From Verrucomicrobia bacterium IMCC26134 (lineage in GTDB: Bacteria > Verrucomicrobiota > Verrucomicrobiia > Opitutales > Opitutaceae), in contig CP011265.1 in NCBI GenBank assembly GCA_000972765.1, forward strand, positions 3,593,001 through 3,657,000: DNA of 64,000 bases, read 5' to 3'. A program made the translations under genes and the position numbers. Of this stretch, positions 1 through 8,716 are shown piece after piece. The notes below the pieces were generated by a model. It was not told where the DNA came from and ran no database searches. It saw nothing but the letters and a program-made list of their open reading frames with translations. Numbering within the stretch: the stretch's first letter is position 1; each line of letters starts with the position of its first letter.

Positions 1-102
1 GAGGTCGTGCTGGATGGTCGAGCGGACGACAACATCACCCTGATAGCGCTCGCCCCTTCAGTAGCGGCGAGAAAGGGCGTCCGGCCAAAAAATGTTGATT
101 GA
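1..102 (+). CDS. C-terminal end of a PP2C/SpoIIE-type protein phosphatase (5' truncated by window edge)
   Basis: Frame 1 is open from the first base to a TGA at 100-102, giving 33 residues. They include 'RADDNITLIAL', which matches the closing motif of PP2C-family Ser/Thr phosphatases, where the Asp-Asp-Asn binds metal and the following strand ends the fold. The last ~13 residues form a basic tail. The rest of the protein lies outside the window, so the family call rests on this one motif. Confidence 0.5.
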   Translation, partial: EVVLDGRADDNITLIALAPSVAARKGVRPKNVD

Positions 103-238
103 GGAGGGGGTGTTAAGGGAAAGGACAGCTTCAGCAACGGACCTTCTTTCAGGAATCACCGCGGGCTTCGTCGTCGTCTTCCGAATTACTCGCTGACGGG
201 GACGCGCTTGGCGAAAGGGAGCGGAGTCGCCGCCCTGT

Positions 239-979
239 TCACGCTCCTACCGTGTAGGCGAAGTGGCCGACGGGGGCTTTGCGCAGGCTTTGACAGTCGT
301 GCACACTGAGGTGCTCGCCGGCCTCGATCCAGTAGATCGCGTCCTGGCGAAAATCCGCACCTAACCGGCGCGCGGCGGCCAGATCAAGGCCGGCCATCCA
401 ACCCGCTTCGCTATGCAAGCCGTCGGGCGAGACGCCGCTGATGCGGTGGTGCCAGACGCCCCGCTTCACCAGTTCGAGGCGCAGGCGTTCGTCGGCGGCA
501 CGGTTTTGCGTGTCGGCCCAGGTCTCCCCAGTCGTGGCATAGCCCGTGATCAGGGCGAAGCACGCCGGGGTGTTCGGCGGCGGCGTATCGACCAGGAAGC
601 GGGTTCGCAGGTAGGCGGGATAAAACCCGTAACGCAGCCCCCATAATTCGGCGGCCAGAAGCTCGGGACCGCGGTCGGCCCGGCAACTCAGGTAACGGCC
701 AAAGGCTTCGATGCCGATACCTTCCTGCTCAAAAATCGCGCGCAGGGCGTCCGCCAACCGCGCCATCGTCTCATGGTCCGCGTGCGCGACCGTGATTGCC
801 CAACCGGGGTCGACCTCGCCACGAAACCAGCCTTCGCCCGGTGTGAGCGTGAAGGACGGCGTGACTGCGCCGACCACGGCGGCAACTTCGTGCACAGGCG
901 GACGTTGGCCGGCCCGCGAACCGAGTCGAAAGGTGTAGAGCGGCAAGCCGGGGCGGAAATCCGAGCAGGGTGTTTCCAT
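239..979 (-). CDS. DUF3293-like protein of unknown function
   Basis: A 246-residue protein from ATG at 979; an in-frame TTG at 988 would add three residues, and neither start has a clear ribosome binding site. The C-terminal half resembles DUF3293: a TAW-like 'ITGYATTGETWA', an Asn-Arg-Ala-Ala helix, a Glu before a hydrophobic strand ('HSEAGWMAGLD') and the late 'FRQDAIYWIEAG' strand. The N-terminal ~110 residues, with a hydrophobic helix around 'MARLADALRAIFEQEG', are not something I recognise. No signal peptide or membrane segment is visible. It is transcribed away from the glutaminase promoter side and has no obvious operon partner. Confidence 0.55.
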   Translation of the reverse strand: METPCSDFRPGLPLYTFRLGSRAGQRPPVHEVAAVVGAVTPSFTLTPGEGWFRGEVDPGWAITVAHADHETMARLADALRAIFEQEGIGIEAFGRYLSCRADRGPELLAAELWGLRYGFYPAYLRTRFLVDTPPPNTPACFALITGYATTGETWADTQNRAADERLRLELVKRGVWHHRISGVSPDGLHSEAGWMAGLDLAAARRLGADFRQDAIYWIEAGEHLSVHDCQSLRKAPVGHFAYTVGA

Positions 980-1063
980 GCCGCGCAAGGCTTGCAGATA
1001 ACAGACGCGCCGGCCAGCTCAACACGGAGGTAAACGACCGGTGGTGCTGGCGGGGGCGCGGTG

Positions 1064-2953
1064 TCAGGCCGAGTGGGCGGCGGTGATCTCGATGTTGGCT
1101 TTGCGCAGGCGGCGGGCGAGGGTCAGGGCAAGGTTGCGCAGGATGCTCGCGCTGATCGCAGGGTGGTCTTTTTCCAACGACTCGAAGGCGGCGGCCGAGA
1201 GGGCGACGCACTCCACCCGGGTGTGGGCGACGACCGAGGCGGAGCGTGGAGAGGCGTCGAGCAGGGAGAGTTCACCGAGGGCGGTGCCGGCGGAGAAACT
1301 GGCTACGCGGAGGCGCGGCTGGTCCGGCGGCTCGATCCAGACATCGGCCGAACCGCGCAGGATGAAATACAGGATGCGATCCGTGCTGCCCGCCTCGATG
1401 ATGCGCTCGCCAGCCGCGAAGACGTGTGGCTTGAGCAGACCGCGTAAGATGCGAGTGGCCTCGGCGCCGAGGTCGGCCAAGAGTTCGCATTCTTCGGGTT
1501 CGAGCAGGCGGGAGCCCCAGCCGGGGCTGGAGGATTGGGCGACGATACGGTTCTCGATGGTTTCCAAGGCGAGCTCGTAGTCGGGGATGAACTCGACGCG
1601 GCTCCAGCAGTCGGGCGGGAGGGCTCCCCTGAAGGCCAGCTCCAGTTTACCGAGAGACGAGCCACCCGTGAGGGTAAGCGTCCTGCCGCCGGCGAGAAGG
1701 GTGACCGCGAGACGGGCGAGCAGATCAGCCGCGACGTGGTCGATGACGGGCACGTGCTTGAAATTCAGCAGCAGGTGATCCGCCTGCTCCGCCTCGCGCA
1801 GGGTCTCGCGCACGACGCGCTCCGCGGTGGTGAATTGCAGTTCGCCCTGGAAATGGAGGTGGCGGATGCGGGAGCCCTGTTTCTGGAGCAGGGCCTGCTC
1901 GCCGGCGGAACGGATGCGCTTCGAGCCGACCTCGGCGGAGGAGCTGATGGTGCGGATGACGGAGCGGGCCTGGTGGGCGGCGTTGAAGAGGTGGAGGTTG
2001 AACTTTTGCGACAACTCGCGGCAGACGGCGATGCCGCGCACGCTGTTGCCCTGGGCGTCGAGGCGAGGGGAGAAGACGCCGATGCCGAGCTGGCCGGGCA
2101 GGACGGCGAGGATGCCGCCGGCGACGCCGCTCTTGGCCGGGATGCCAACCTGGTAGATCCAGGCGCCGGCGGCGTCATACATGCCGCAACTTCCCATCAC
2201 GCTGAGGATGTTTTCAACGTATTCGCCGGCGACGGCGCGCTGGCCGGTGAGGGGATTGACCCCGCCGTTGGAGAGCGTCGCCGCCATGACTGCGAGGTCG
2301 CGACAATTCGCGAGCACGGAGCACTGCATGAAGTAGGCCTCGAGGGTGGGCGTCGGGTCCTCGTTCAGGATATCGAAATTGCGCAGCATGTGGCCGATGG
2401 CACGGTTGCGATGGCCGGTCTCGCTCTCGGAGCGGTAAACGGTCTCGTCGATCTCCAGCGGGCGGCCGGCGTAGAGAGAAAACACGTCGACAATGCGGCG
2501 GATTTTCTCGGCGGTGGTGTCGCCCTCGACCAGGCCAGTGGTGGCGATGGCGCCGGCGTTGATCATCGGATTGAGCGGACGACCGGTGCCGGGCTGGAGG
2601 CTGATGGAGTTGAAGGCCTCGCCGCTCGGCTCCATCCAGATTTTTTTAAGAACCCCGGGCTGGCCCTTGTCCTCGAGCGCGATGCCGTAGTTGAGGGGCT
2701 TGGAAATGGACTGGATGGTAAAGGTCTGCGCGGTGTCGCCAGCCTCGTAAACCGTGCCATCCGCCGTGACCAGACAGATGCCGAACCAGTTCGGATCCGC
2801 CTTGCCCAACTCGGGGATATAGGTCGCAACCTCCCCCTCGTGGTTATCCTTCAGGCGGCGGTGAAGTTCATTGAGGATGAGCTGTATGGGTGATAAAATC
2901 GCAGATTGGTCGGGCATATTTCCAGTCAGGGTTTGGGAGTGAAAACTATTCAT
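1064..2953 (-). CDS. glsA: Glutaminase A fused to STAS and cyclic-nucleotide-binding domains
   Basis: A 629-residue protein. Residues ~18-325 are a serine-dependent glutaminase (L-glutamine to glutamate and ammonia) with the nucleophile motif 'QSISKPLNYG' (S82-x-x-K85), 'NPMINAGAI' and a late 'KSGVAGGI' motif. Residues ~355-465 look like a STAS domain ('LLLNFKHVPVIDHVAADLL'). Residues ~485-620 are a cNMP-binding beta-roll with 'ILYFILRGSADVWI', 'GTALGELSLLD' and 'SPRSASVVAHT'. The ATG at 2953 is preceded by GGAG five bases upstream; Met13 is a weaker alternative. Bacterial glutaminases are usually ~310 residues, so the C-terminal half is an added regulatory unit, possibly giving ligand-controlled glutaminase activity (inference). 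It is cytoplasmic, with no signal peptide. Confidence 0.88.
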   Translation of the reverse strand: MNSFHSQTLTGNMPDQSAILSPIQLILNELHRRLKDNHEGEVATYIPELGKADPNWFGICLVTADGTVYEAGDTAQTFTIQSISKPLNYGIALEDKGQPGVLKKIWMEPSGEAFNSISLQPGTGRPLNPMINAGAIATTGLVEGDTTAEKIRRIVDVFSLYAGRPLEIDETVYRSESETGHRNRAIGHMLRNFDILNEDPTPTLEAYFMQCSVLANCRDLAVMAATLSNGGVNPLTGQRAVAGEYVENILSVMGSCGMYDAAGAWIYQVGIPAKSGVAGGILAVLPGQLGIGVFSPRLDAQGNSVRGIAVCRELSQKFNLHLFNAAHQARSVIRTISSSAEVGSKRIRSAGEQALLQKQGSRIRHLHFQGELQFTTAERVVRETLREAEQADHLLLNFKHVPVIDHVAADLLARLAVTLLAGGRTLTLTGGSSLGKLELAFRGALPPDCWSRVEFIPDYELALETIENRIVAQSSSPGWGSRLLEPEECELLADLGAEATRILRGLLKPHVFAAGERIIEAGSTDRILYFILRGSADVWIEPPDQPRLRVASFSAGTALGELSLLDASPRSASVVAHTRVECVALSAAAFESLEKDHPAISASILRNLALTLARRLRKANIEITAAHSA

Positions 2954-3076
2954 GCAGACTCCATGCCATGTGTCGGGGTAAAGAAGGAATTCGAGCCGAT
3001 TTAAGGGAACTGAAATCGAAGCATGGTGGTGTTTAAGCGTGTATTTGTAATGCCCAGCAGATCACCTACTCGTCCC

Positions 3077-3415
3077 ATGACCGCTCCCGCCGCCAAGCCC
3101 CCCTGCCCCGCCTGCACCCTCGACGATGTTCTCGCCCATGCCGACCACTGGGAATGCGTCACCTGCGGCAACGAGTGGCCGCGAGAGGCGGCGCCCGAGG
3201 CGGCCCGCGTCGTCAAGGATGCCCATGGCACCGTGCTGGCCGACGGAGACGACGTCGTTTTAATCAAAGACCTGAAGCTGCGCGGATCCTCCCAGGTTTT
3301 GAAGCAGGGATCGAAGGGTAAAAACATCCGGCTGGTGGTTGGGGACCACGAGATCGACTGCAAAGTGGACGGCACGCCGATGGCCCTCAAAGCCTGCTTC
3401 GTGAAGAAGGCCTGA
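3077..3415 (+). CDS. yjdM: PhnA/YjdM family zinc-ribbon protein
   Basis: A 112-residue protein starting at ATG 3077, so that the N-terminal zinc ribbon begins 'KPPCPACTL' as in the family; in-frame ATGs at 3023 and 3050 would add an atypical leader. A Cys-x2-Cys and a second Cys-x2-Cys ('WECVTCGNEW') form the zinc site. The PhnA domain follows with 'VVKDAHGTVLADGDDV' and 'LKQGSKGKNIRLV'. The old name phnA is misleading: the family is not phosphonoacetate hydrolase, and its role is unresolved. It is convergent with the sugar permease gene, and the stop codons of both lie in an inverted repeat. Confidence 0.85.
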   Translation: MTAPAAKPPCPACTLDDVLAHADHWECVTCGNEWPREAAPEAARVVKDAHGTVLADGDDVVLIKDLKLRGSSQVLKQGSKGKNIRLVVGDHEIDCKVDGTPMALKACFVKKA

Positions 3416-3466
3416 GCCTGCAACCGCCGATATCGGCGTCGCCCGAACGCGAGAGGCGCAGGCTCA
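3413..3466. terminator. Nested inverted repeat between convergent genes, possible bidirectional terminator
   Basis: TGAGCCTGC (3413-3421) pairs with GCAGGCTCA (3458-3466). The left arm contains the TGA of yjdM and the right arm contains the reverse-strand TGA of the permease. Inside is a perfect 14-bp palindrome, CGCCGATATCGGCG (3425-3438). No T-run follows on either strand, so Rho-independent termination is not assured. Confidence 0.4.
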
Positions 3467-4330
3467 GCCCTTGACCGCGCCGCTGGTGAGGCCGGCGATG
3501 AACTCCTTTTGCAGGAGCAGAAACAAGGCGAGCACCGGCGCGATGGAAACCAGCGTGCCCGACATGATGAGGCCGTAATCGGTGCCGTAGAGACCGCGCA
3601 GCTGATTGATGGCTACCGAGAGAGGAAAACGACTCGGATCCTGCAGCACGATCTGCGGCCCGATGAAGTTATTCCAAGACTGGAGGAACGTGATCATCAG
3701 ATACGCGCCTATCATCGGGCGCACCAGCGGCAGCACGATGGTGAAGAAAATACGAAACTCTCCCGCACCGTCTATGCGCGCACTCTCCAGCAAGGTGGTG
3801 GGCACGGAGTTGACCATGGACTGACGGAAGAGAAAGACGCCGAAAGCCGGCGTCAGCCCCGGCAGAATGAGCCCCGCGTAGCTATCGAGCAGCCCCAGAT
3901 CGTAGAGTAATTTGTAGCCCGGCGCCATGAGCAGCGAGCCGGGGATGACCAGCGCGGCCAGCACCAGAGACATGACCCAGCCTTGTCCGGCGAAGCGAAA
4001 CTTCGCCAAGGCGTAGCCCGCCATTGCACAGAAGAAAGTCGCGATCAGGGCGGAAAAGGAGGCGAGGAAAATGGAGTTGGCCATCGCACGGCCGATGCCG
4101 AGCTCGCGAAAGAGCCGGATAAAATTGGCGATGGTGAGCCGGTCCCATGCGACGCCAAGAAACCCATCTCCGGTGGGCAGGAAGTTGGCGGTGAAGACGT
4201 CGGCATTGGTCTTGAACGCGGCGCAAATCAACCAGGCAAAGGGGATCAAGGTGAAGAATGCGGCGGCGACGAGCGCGACGTAGACGGGCGCGAGCAATAG
4301 TTTTTGGCGTTGGGCGTTGTTAAGACTCAT
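3464..4330 (-). CDS. Carbohydrate ABC transporter permease (MalG type)
   Basis: A 288-residue inner-membrane protein with about six hydrophobic segments. It carries the EAA loop that docks the ATPase ('ESARIDGAGEFRIFFTIVLP'), typical of the CUT1 family of oligosaccharide importers. The start was placed at ATG 4330 (MSLNNAQ), one base after the stop of the upstream permease, which is the usual translationally coupled arrangement; the longer frame from 4378 overlaps that gene. It works as a heterodimer with the 4332-5279 product. The substrate is unknown: no binding protein or ATPase is adjacent in the window. Confidence 0.85.
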   Translation of the reverse strand: MSLNNAQRQKLLLAPVYVALVAAAFFTLIPFAWLICAAFKTNADVFTANFLPTGDGFLGVAWDRLTIANFIRLFRELGIGRAMANSIFLASFSALIATFFCAMAGYALAKFRFAGQGWVMSLVLAALVIPGSLLMAPGYKLLYDLGLLDSYAGLILPGLTPAFGVFLFRQSMVNSVPTTLLESARIDGAGEFRIFFTIVLPLVRPMIGAYLMITFLQSWNNFIGPQIVLQDPSRFPLSVAINQLRGLYGTDYGLIMSGTLVSIAPVLALFLLLQKEFIAGLTSGAVKG

Positions 4331-4331
4331 G

Positions 4332-5279
4332 TCAGCTCTCCTCCTGATGTTTGGTGAACCATCTCTGGCCGAGCGCAAAGGCTCCCATGAAAAGCGCCAG
4401 CACCCAACCGATGGCGCTGGCGTAGCCTAGATCGCCGGAGACGAAGCCGGTGTTGTAGAGATACATCACAATGGTGAGACCGCGATTCTCGGGCCCGGCG
4501 GTGCCGCTGAGCAACACAAAGGGCAGTTCGAAAAGCTGGAGCGAACCGAGCAGCGACATCAACACGACGAAAGTAGCGACGGGCAAAATCTCGGGCAGGA
4601 TGATATGGCGGAAGCGATGCCAGGGACCGGCCCCGTCGAGGGCGGCGGCCTCCATGAGTTCCTCGGGCACGCCCTGTAACGCAGCCAGGAAATAGACCAT
4701 GTTAAATCCGACATAGAGCCACAGCGCGGCCAGGATGAGCGCCGGCATGATGTAGAGCTGGAGCCAGGGAAACTCCGGGTCGAAGGCGGGGAAAAAACCA
4801 TGGATGACGGTGTTTACCAAGCCGGTGCGCGGAGCGAAAATGAGGGAAAAGAGCAGACCGACAAAGACCAGGCCCACGAGAGAGGGAGCAAAGAAAATAA
4901 GCCGGAAAAAAGCCCGGCACTTTATACCCGGCCGATTCAGGAGCAACGCGAGGCCCAGCGAAAGCGGAAGCTGGATGCAAACGGAGCCGAGGGCGAACAG
5001 GGCGGTGTTGCGCACCGCCTTCCAGAAGAGCGGGTCACGAAGAAGAAAGGTGAAATTCTCCAACCCCACCCAGGCTGTGGTCTTTGGCCCGAAGGTTTGC
5101 TGAAAGGCGAGCGTGACCGACTGGATGAGCGGCCAGACCAAAAAGACGCCAAAGGTGAGCAGAAAGGGCGCAAGAAAAACCCAGGGCACCCAGACAGGCT
5201 CGGCGCGATAACGACGACCCGGAGGCGGCGGAGTAGCGGTGGCGGTCGGCAAAGAGCTTTCTGGAGGAGATGCAGACAT
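4332..5279 (-). CDS. Carbohydrate ABC transporter permease (MalF type)
   Basis: A 315-residue inner-membrane permease. After a Pro/Thr-rich cytoplasmic leader (~1-30) come about six membrane segments starting near 'WVFLAPFLLTFGVFLVWPL'. The EAA loop is 'EAAALDGAGPWHRFRHIILP'. It forms the CUT1 sugar-importer channel with the downstream MalG-type partner, whose start follows after one base. A small predicted membrane protein lies 15 bp upstream on the same strand. The shared MsmX/MalK-like ATPase and the solute-binding protein must be elsewhere. Confidence 0.85.
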   Translation of the reverse strand: MSASPPESSLPTATATPPPPGRRYRAEPVWVPWVFLAPFLLTFGVFLVWPLIQSVTLAFQQTFGPKTTAWVGLENFTFLLRDPLFWKAVRNTALFALGSVCIQLPLSLGLALLLNRPGIKCRAFFRLIFFAPSLVGLVFVGLLFSLIFAPRTGLVNTVIHGFFPAFDPEFPWLQLYIMPALILAALWLYVGFNMVYFLAALQGVPEELMEAAALDGAGPWHRFRHIILPEILPVATFVVLMSLLGSLQLFELPFVLLSGTAGPENRGLTIVMYLYNTGFVSGDLGYASAIGWVLALFMGAFALGQRWFTKHQEES

Positions 5280-5294
5280 GGCTGATTAGGGTGA

Positions 5295-5540
5295 TTACGG
5301 ATTGGATACAACCGGTGTGTTCGGCCTGACGAAAACAGCTCGCGCACTCTGTTCCCTGACCGCGATATGGGCGGCGACTTTCGTGTGGTTCCTGGAAAAG
5401 GTCCAGAAAGCCATGCCTTCGGGTTTCGCGGAGGGATGCGATAAAATGATCTCGGCTGAAAGAAGAACCAACGCGATCAGAACCCACACCGGAGGTGTGG
5501 GCATGGCATAAAATTCGCGAAGGTTTTTTTTAACGGACAC
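5295..5540 (-). CDS. Small putative single-pass membrane protein
   Basis: An 81-residue frame on the permease strand, ending 15 bp before the MalF-type start. It begins with GTG at 5540 ('MSVKKNLREFYAMPT'); an ATG twelve codons later (5504) is the alternative. One hydrophobic helix ('VWVLIALVLLSAEIIL') is followed by a basic and polar tail. I do not recognise a family. The position at the head of the permease pair and the membrane helix make it plausible as a real gene, but no strong ribosome binding site is visible and the frame could be fortuitous. Confidence 0.4.
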   Translation of the reverse strand: MSVKKNLREFYAMPTPPVWVLIALVLLSAEIILSHPSAKPEGMAFWTFSRNHTKVAAHIAVREQSARAVFVRPNTPVVSNP

Positions 5541-5684
5541 GGGGTGAAGATCCTGTGAAGAAACGAAGACAAACGTTGCCGTTCATCTCATTTCAAAGGG
5601 GGCTTTGAACACTGCAAAAAGGTCGCCACGGCCGAGAATCAGCAAGGCTATTCCTGACAAGAAACAAAGGGGAGGGTAAGCATC

Positions 5685-7118
5685 TTAATGCACTTTGCGG
5701 AGCTGAATGCTATCCACCAGGCGATCGTGTGAAAGCAGGTCCGTCACCACGATGAGCCGATCGCCGATTTGCAGACGGCCCGCACGAACAAGAAAGGTGA
5801 TGGCGCGCTCTATGGTGTCGTTGGGCTCGGAATCGAAGGTCATCAAATAAGGATCGATTGCACGGAGGATGCGCAGCTCGCGCAGCGTCTCGATCGAATT
5901 GGTCATGGCGTAGATCGGCGCGAGGCAGGGACGCATCGCGGCGAGGCCTTGAGCCATGAACCCCTGGCGGGTGAAGGTCAGGATGGTGATGCCCGGCATC
6001 TCGTTGGCGAGGTGGACGGCCGCGGCGAGCAGCTTGAATTTGTCGCCCGTCAGGAAGGCGGGGGCGAGGTTGATGACCGGCTCTTCTGATTCAACGCGGC
6101 GGGCGACTTTTTCGAGGATGCGAATGCAATCCATCGGATATTTTCCGACCGTGGTCTCACCGGAGAGCATGACGCAATCGGCGCGCTCGTGCACGGCGTT
6201 GGCGACGTCGGTAATCTCGGCGCGGGTCGGCATGGGCTGCGAGATCATGGACTCAAGCATGTGGGTGGCGATGATGACCGCGCGTCCATGGTCGAAGCAG
6301 GCCTTAACGGCGCGACGCTGGATGGAGGGCAGTTCCTCGTAGGGACACTCGATGCCGAGATCGCCGCGCGCGACCATGAGTGCGTCCGTGGCGCGCACGA
6401 TCTCATCGAGATTGGAGATGGCCTGCTGGTCCTCTATCTTGGCGATGATCTTGGCCCGGGATTTGTTAGCCCGGAGAAACTCGCGCAACTGCTCGATATC
6501 CGCGCCTTCGCGCACGAAGGAGAGCGCCACAAAGTCGATGCCCTCCTCGATGCCCATGAGGGTGTCGAGGCGGTCCTTCTCGGTGAAGGAGGGGAGGTTC
6601 ACCTTGACGCCGGGCAGGTTGATGTGGCGACGGGAGGTGAGTTGGCCGGGGATGAGAACTTTACACCGGATGCGAGCGTGGTTTTTCTCCAGAACCTCGA
6701 AGCGCATCAGGCCGCTATCCACCAGGACGATGTCGCCTACCTTGATGTCGTTGACGAGGTCCTGGTAGTTGACGTTGACCGAGCGGATCTCCTCGCCGCC
6801 ATCGCGGTCGCCAGGTTTGACGGTGAAGTCGAAGGTCTCTCCGACTTTCAGCTCGATAGGGGAATCGACGTCGCCGGTGCGGATCTCGGGGCCCTTGATG
6901 TCCATCATGATACCTATCTCGCGTCCGACCCGGGCTGAGACCGCGCGGATGCGGCGGATCACCGCCCGGCACCACTCGTGTTTGCCATGCGCCATGTTGA
7001 GGCGGGCGATATCTGCACCCCCGGTGATCAGTTTTTCCAGCATCTCCTCTGACTCGGTGGCGGGGCCGAGGGTGAAGATGATCTTGGTGCGGCGGAACTC
7101 AGCGTTTGATATGGCCAT
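5685..7118 (-). CDS. pyk: Pyruvate kinase
   Basis: A 477-residue cytoplasmic enzyme converting phosphoenolpyruvate and ADP to pyruvate and ATP. It starts with 'RRTKIIFTLGPATES', then 'GADIARLNMAHG' (a variant of the usual ARxNxSHG), the metal-binding 'MMDIKGPEIRTG', the catalytic lysine region 'AKIEDQQAISNLDEI', 'VARGDLGIE' and the signature 'HMLESMISQPMPTRAEITDV'. The C-terminal allosteric domain ends near 'VDSIQLRKVH'. ATG 7118 (MAISNAE) was preferred over a start nine codons upstream because it gives the family's normal N terminus. The gene stands alone between short intergenic regions. Confidence 0.95.
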   Translation of the reverse strand: MAISNAEFRRTKIIFTLGPATESEEMLEKLITGGADIARLNMAHGKHEWCRAVIRRIRAVSARVGREIGIMMDIKGPEIRTGDVDSPIELKVGETFDFTVKPGDRDGGEEIRSVNVNYQDLVNDIKVGDIVLVDSGLMRFEVLEKNHARIRCKVLIPGQLTSRRHINLPGVKVNLPSFTEKDRLDTLMGIEEGIDFVALSFVREGADIEQLREFLRANKSRAKIIAKIEDQQAISNLDEIVRATDALMVARGDLGIECPYEELPSIQRRAVKACFDHGRAVIIATHMLESMISQPMPTRAEITDVANAVHERADCVMLSGETTVGKYPMDCIRILEKVARRVESEEPVINLAPAFLTGDKFKLLAAAVHLANEMPGITILTFTRQGFMAQGLAAMRPCLAPIYAMTNSIETLRELRILRAIDPYLMTFDSEPNDTIERAITFLVRAGRLQIGDRLIVVTDLLSHDRLVDSIQLRKVH

Positions 7119-7205
7119 GCGGTCTAATAGCAAAACGCACACCACCGGCAGTGCCAGCCCCGATTGAAGTCAGGCGCCGTCCAAGAGGGTTTATTCATTA
7201 ACCGC

Positions 7206-8003
7206 CTACCATTCCCACGCCGGCGCTCCCGACCCCGGTGCCACGACGTGAAAACCGCAACCAAGACGCGTGCGTAAACCGGCGAAAACCTGCTCCACCG
7301 TCGACACGCTGTTACAATCCCGGCTTAAGTGGGTTAAAAAAACCTGCCGCCAACGCGGGCTTGCCGTGGCCTCTAGCAGTTCGTGCGCGGCCTGATTCGA
7401 AAGGTGGCCATGGCGCCCGCCGATGCGCTGCTTGGTTTTCCAAGGCCGGCGGTGGTCCGCCTCCAGCAATTTGGGACAATGATTGCTCTCCACCACCACC
7501 ACGTCGCAACTGCGCAGATGGGCGTAAACATAAGCCGGCACATGCCCCAGATCCGTGAGCCAGACCAGGCTTCGTCGCGGCGCGAAAAGGTCGCCCTCGC
7601 TCCCGCTTGCAAAGGCAAAACCCACCGGCTCCTGCGCATCATGCGGCACAGTGAAGCTCTCTACCTCCAAGTCACGAAACGCGAAACGCGTGCCACTCTC
7701 GAAAATACGCCACGTCACCGCGCCACCGAGCTTGGTGCGCACCGCCCGGGCCGTGGCCTCGTTGGCGAAAATGGAAACGTGGGGGTGTTTTTTAAACATC
7801 TCCACTCCCGCCGCGTGGTCGCCGTGTTCGTGGGTGAGAAAGACCGCGTCGAGCTCCTCCGGCCGCGTATCCGCTGCGAGCAGGAGTTCCGTGAGTTTGC
7901 GTGCCGAGAAACCGGCGTCGATCAACACCCGCGCCCCGTCGGTGCGCAGGAGGGCGGCGTTGCCCGAACTGCCGCTGCCGAGGATCTGGATGCGCATCGC
8001 CAT
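7206..8003 (-). CDS. MBL-fold metallo-hydrolase, WalJ/YycJ-like
   Basis: A 265-residue protein with the metal-binding 'LTHEHGDHAAG' (HxHxDH) near residues 65-75 and an N-terminal beta strand 'MRIQILGSGSSGNAALL', characteristic of the YycJ/WalJ subgroup of single-domain MBL hydrolases. Further metal-ligand candidates are 'PHDAQEPVGF', 'TDLGH', 'ESNHC' and the late 'LTHLSRDCNS'. Start is ATG 8003 or the next Met at 7997. Family members have been proposed as exonucleases or DNA-processing enzymes, but the substrate is not evident here. It is divergent from the pterin genes. Confidence 0.8.
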   Translation of the reverse strand: MAMRIQILGSGSSGNAALLRTDGARVLIDAGFSARKLTELLLAADTRPEELDAVFLTHEHGDHAAGVEMFKKHPHVSIFANEATARAVRTKLGGAVTWRIFESGTRFAFRDLEVESFTVPHDAQEPVGFAFASGSEGDLFAPRRSLVWLTDLGHVPAYVYAHLRSCDVVVVESNHCPKLLEADHRRPWKTKQRIGGRHGHLSNQAAHELLEATASPRWRQVFLTHLSRDCNSVSTVEQVFAGLRTRLGCGFHVVAPGSGAPAWEW

Positions 8004-8121
8004 GTCTGCCGAGCAAATCCAAGCCGTCCGCACGCTCAACCCTTCTCTTGATCATCCGCAGGTAAAACCGCACCCGCCCGTTGACCCCGCCGCCATTCCG
8101 GTTCACCCCTGTTCTTTGCCC

Positions 8122-8613
8122 ATGGCCAAGTCCTCTTCAAAATCCCGCGCCAAGCCTCCCCGGCGCCCCCAAGTCCGAGCCCTGCGAGGCACGGTGTATA
8201 TCACGCGCCAGGTTCACTTTAACTCCGCCCACCGCCTTTACAATCCGACCAAATCCCAGCGCTGGAACGAGGAGCGCTACGGCCTCTGCACCAACCCCCA
8301 CTGGCACGGCCACAACTACGTCCTGGAGGTCACCGTGGCCGGCGAGCCCGATCCCGAGACCGGCTACATCATGGACCTCGGCACGCTCAAGGGCATCCTC
8401 GAGGAGCACATCCTGAAACCCTGCGACCACCGCAACCTCAACGACGAGGTCCCCTTTCTGCGCAACATCATCCCTTCGACCGAAAATCTCGTCATCGCTT
8501 TCTGGGAGCAGATCGAGCCCCATATCAAGACCGGCCGCCTTCACGCCGTAAAACTCTTCGAAACTCCACGCAACTTTGCCGAATACCGCGGTCCCTCATC
8601 CTCAACCGCTTAA
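8122..8613 (+). CDS. 6-pyruvoyltetrahydropterin synthase-like (PTPS/QueD superfamily)
   Basis: A 163-residue protein from ATG 8122. Zinc-ligand histidines are in 'NSAHRLY' (H37) and 'HWHGHNY' (H62, H64). The catalytic Cys56 is in '[14 protein letters not shown]', Asp102-His103 are in 'KPCDHRNLN', and the pterin-anchoring Glu147 is in 'KLFETPRN'. The spacing and the '[10 protein letters not shown]' and '[12 protein letters not shown]' segments look more like animal-type PTPS than the short E. coli QueD. The substrate would be dihydroneopterin triphosphate, made by the FolE2 encoded next door. 6-Carboxytetrahydropterin synthesis for queuosine remains possible. The basic N-terminal ~20 residues are extra. 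Confidence 0.8.
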   Translation: MAKSSSKSRAKPPRRPQVRALRGTVYITRQVHFNSAHRLYNPTKSQRWNEERYGLCTNPHWHGHNYVLEVTVAGEPDPETGYIMDLGTLKGILEEHILKPCDHRNLNDEVPFLRNIIPSTENLVIAFWEQIEPHIKTGRLHAVKLFETPRNFAEYRGPSSSTA

Positions 8614-8716
8614 TTCCCGCCCTATCTCCCTCTTTCAGCCAGCTAAGCCCGCTCCTCGGGGCCTAAGGTGTTATCGTCCCCACCAGCCAGCCCTCCCGCC
8701 CGATACAAAAACGACC

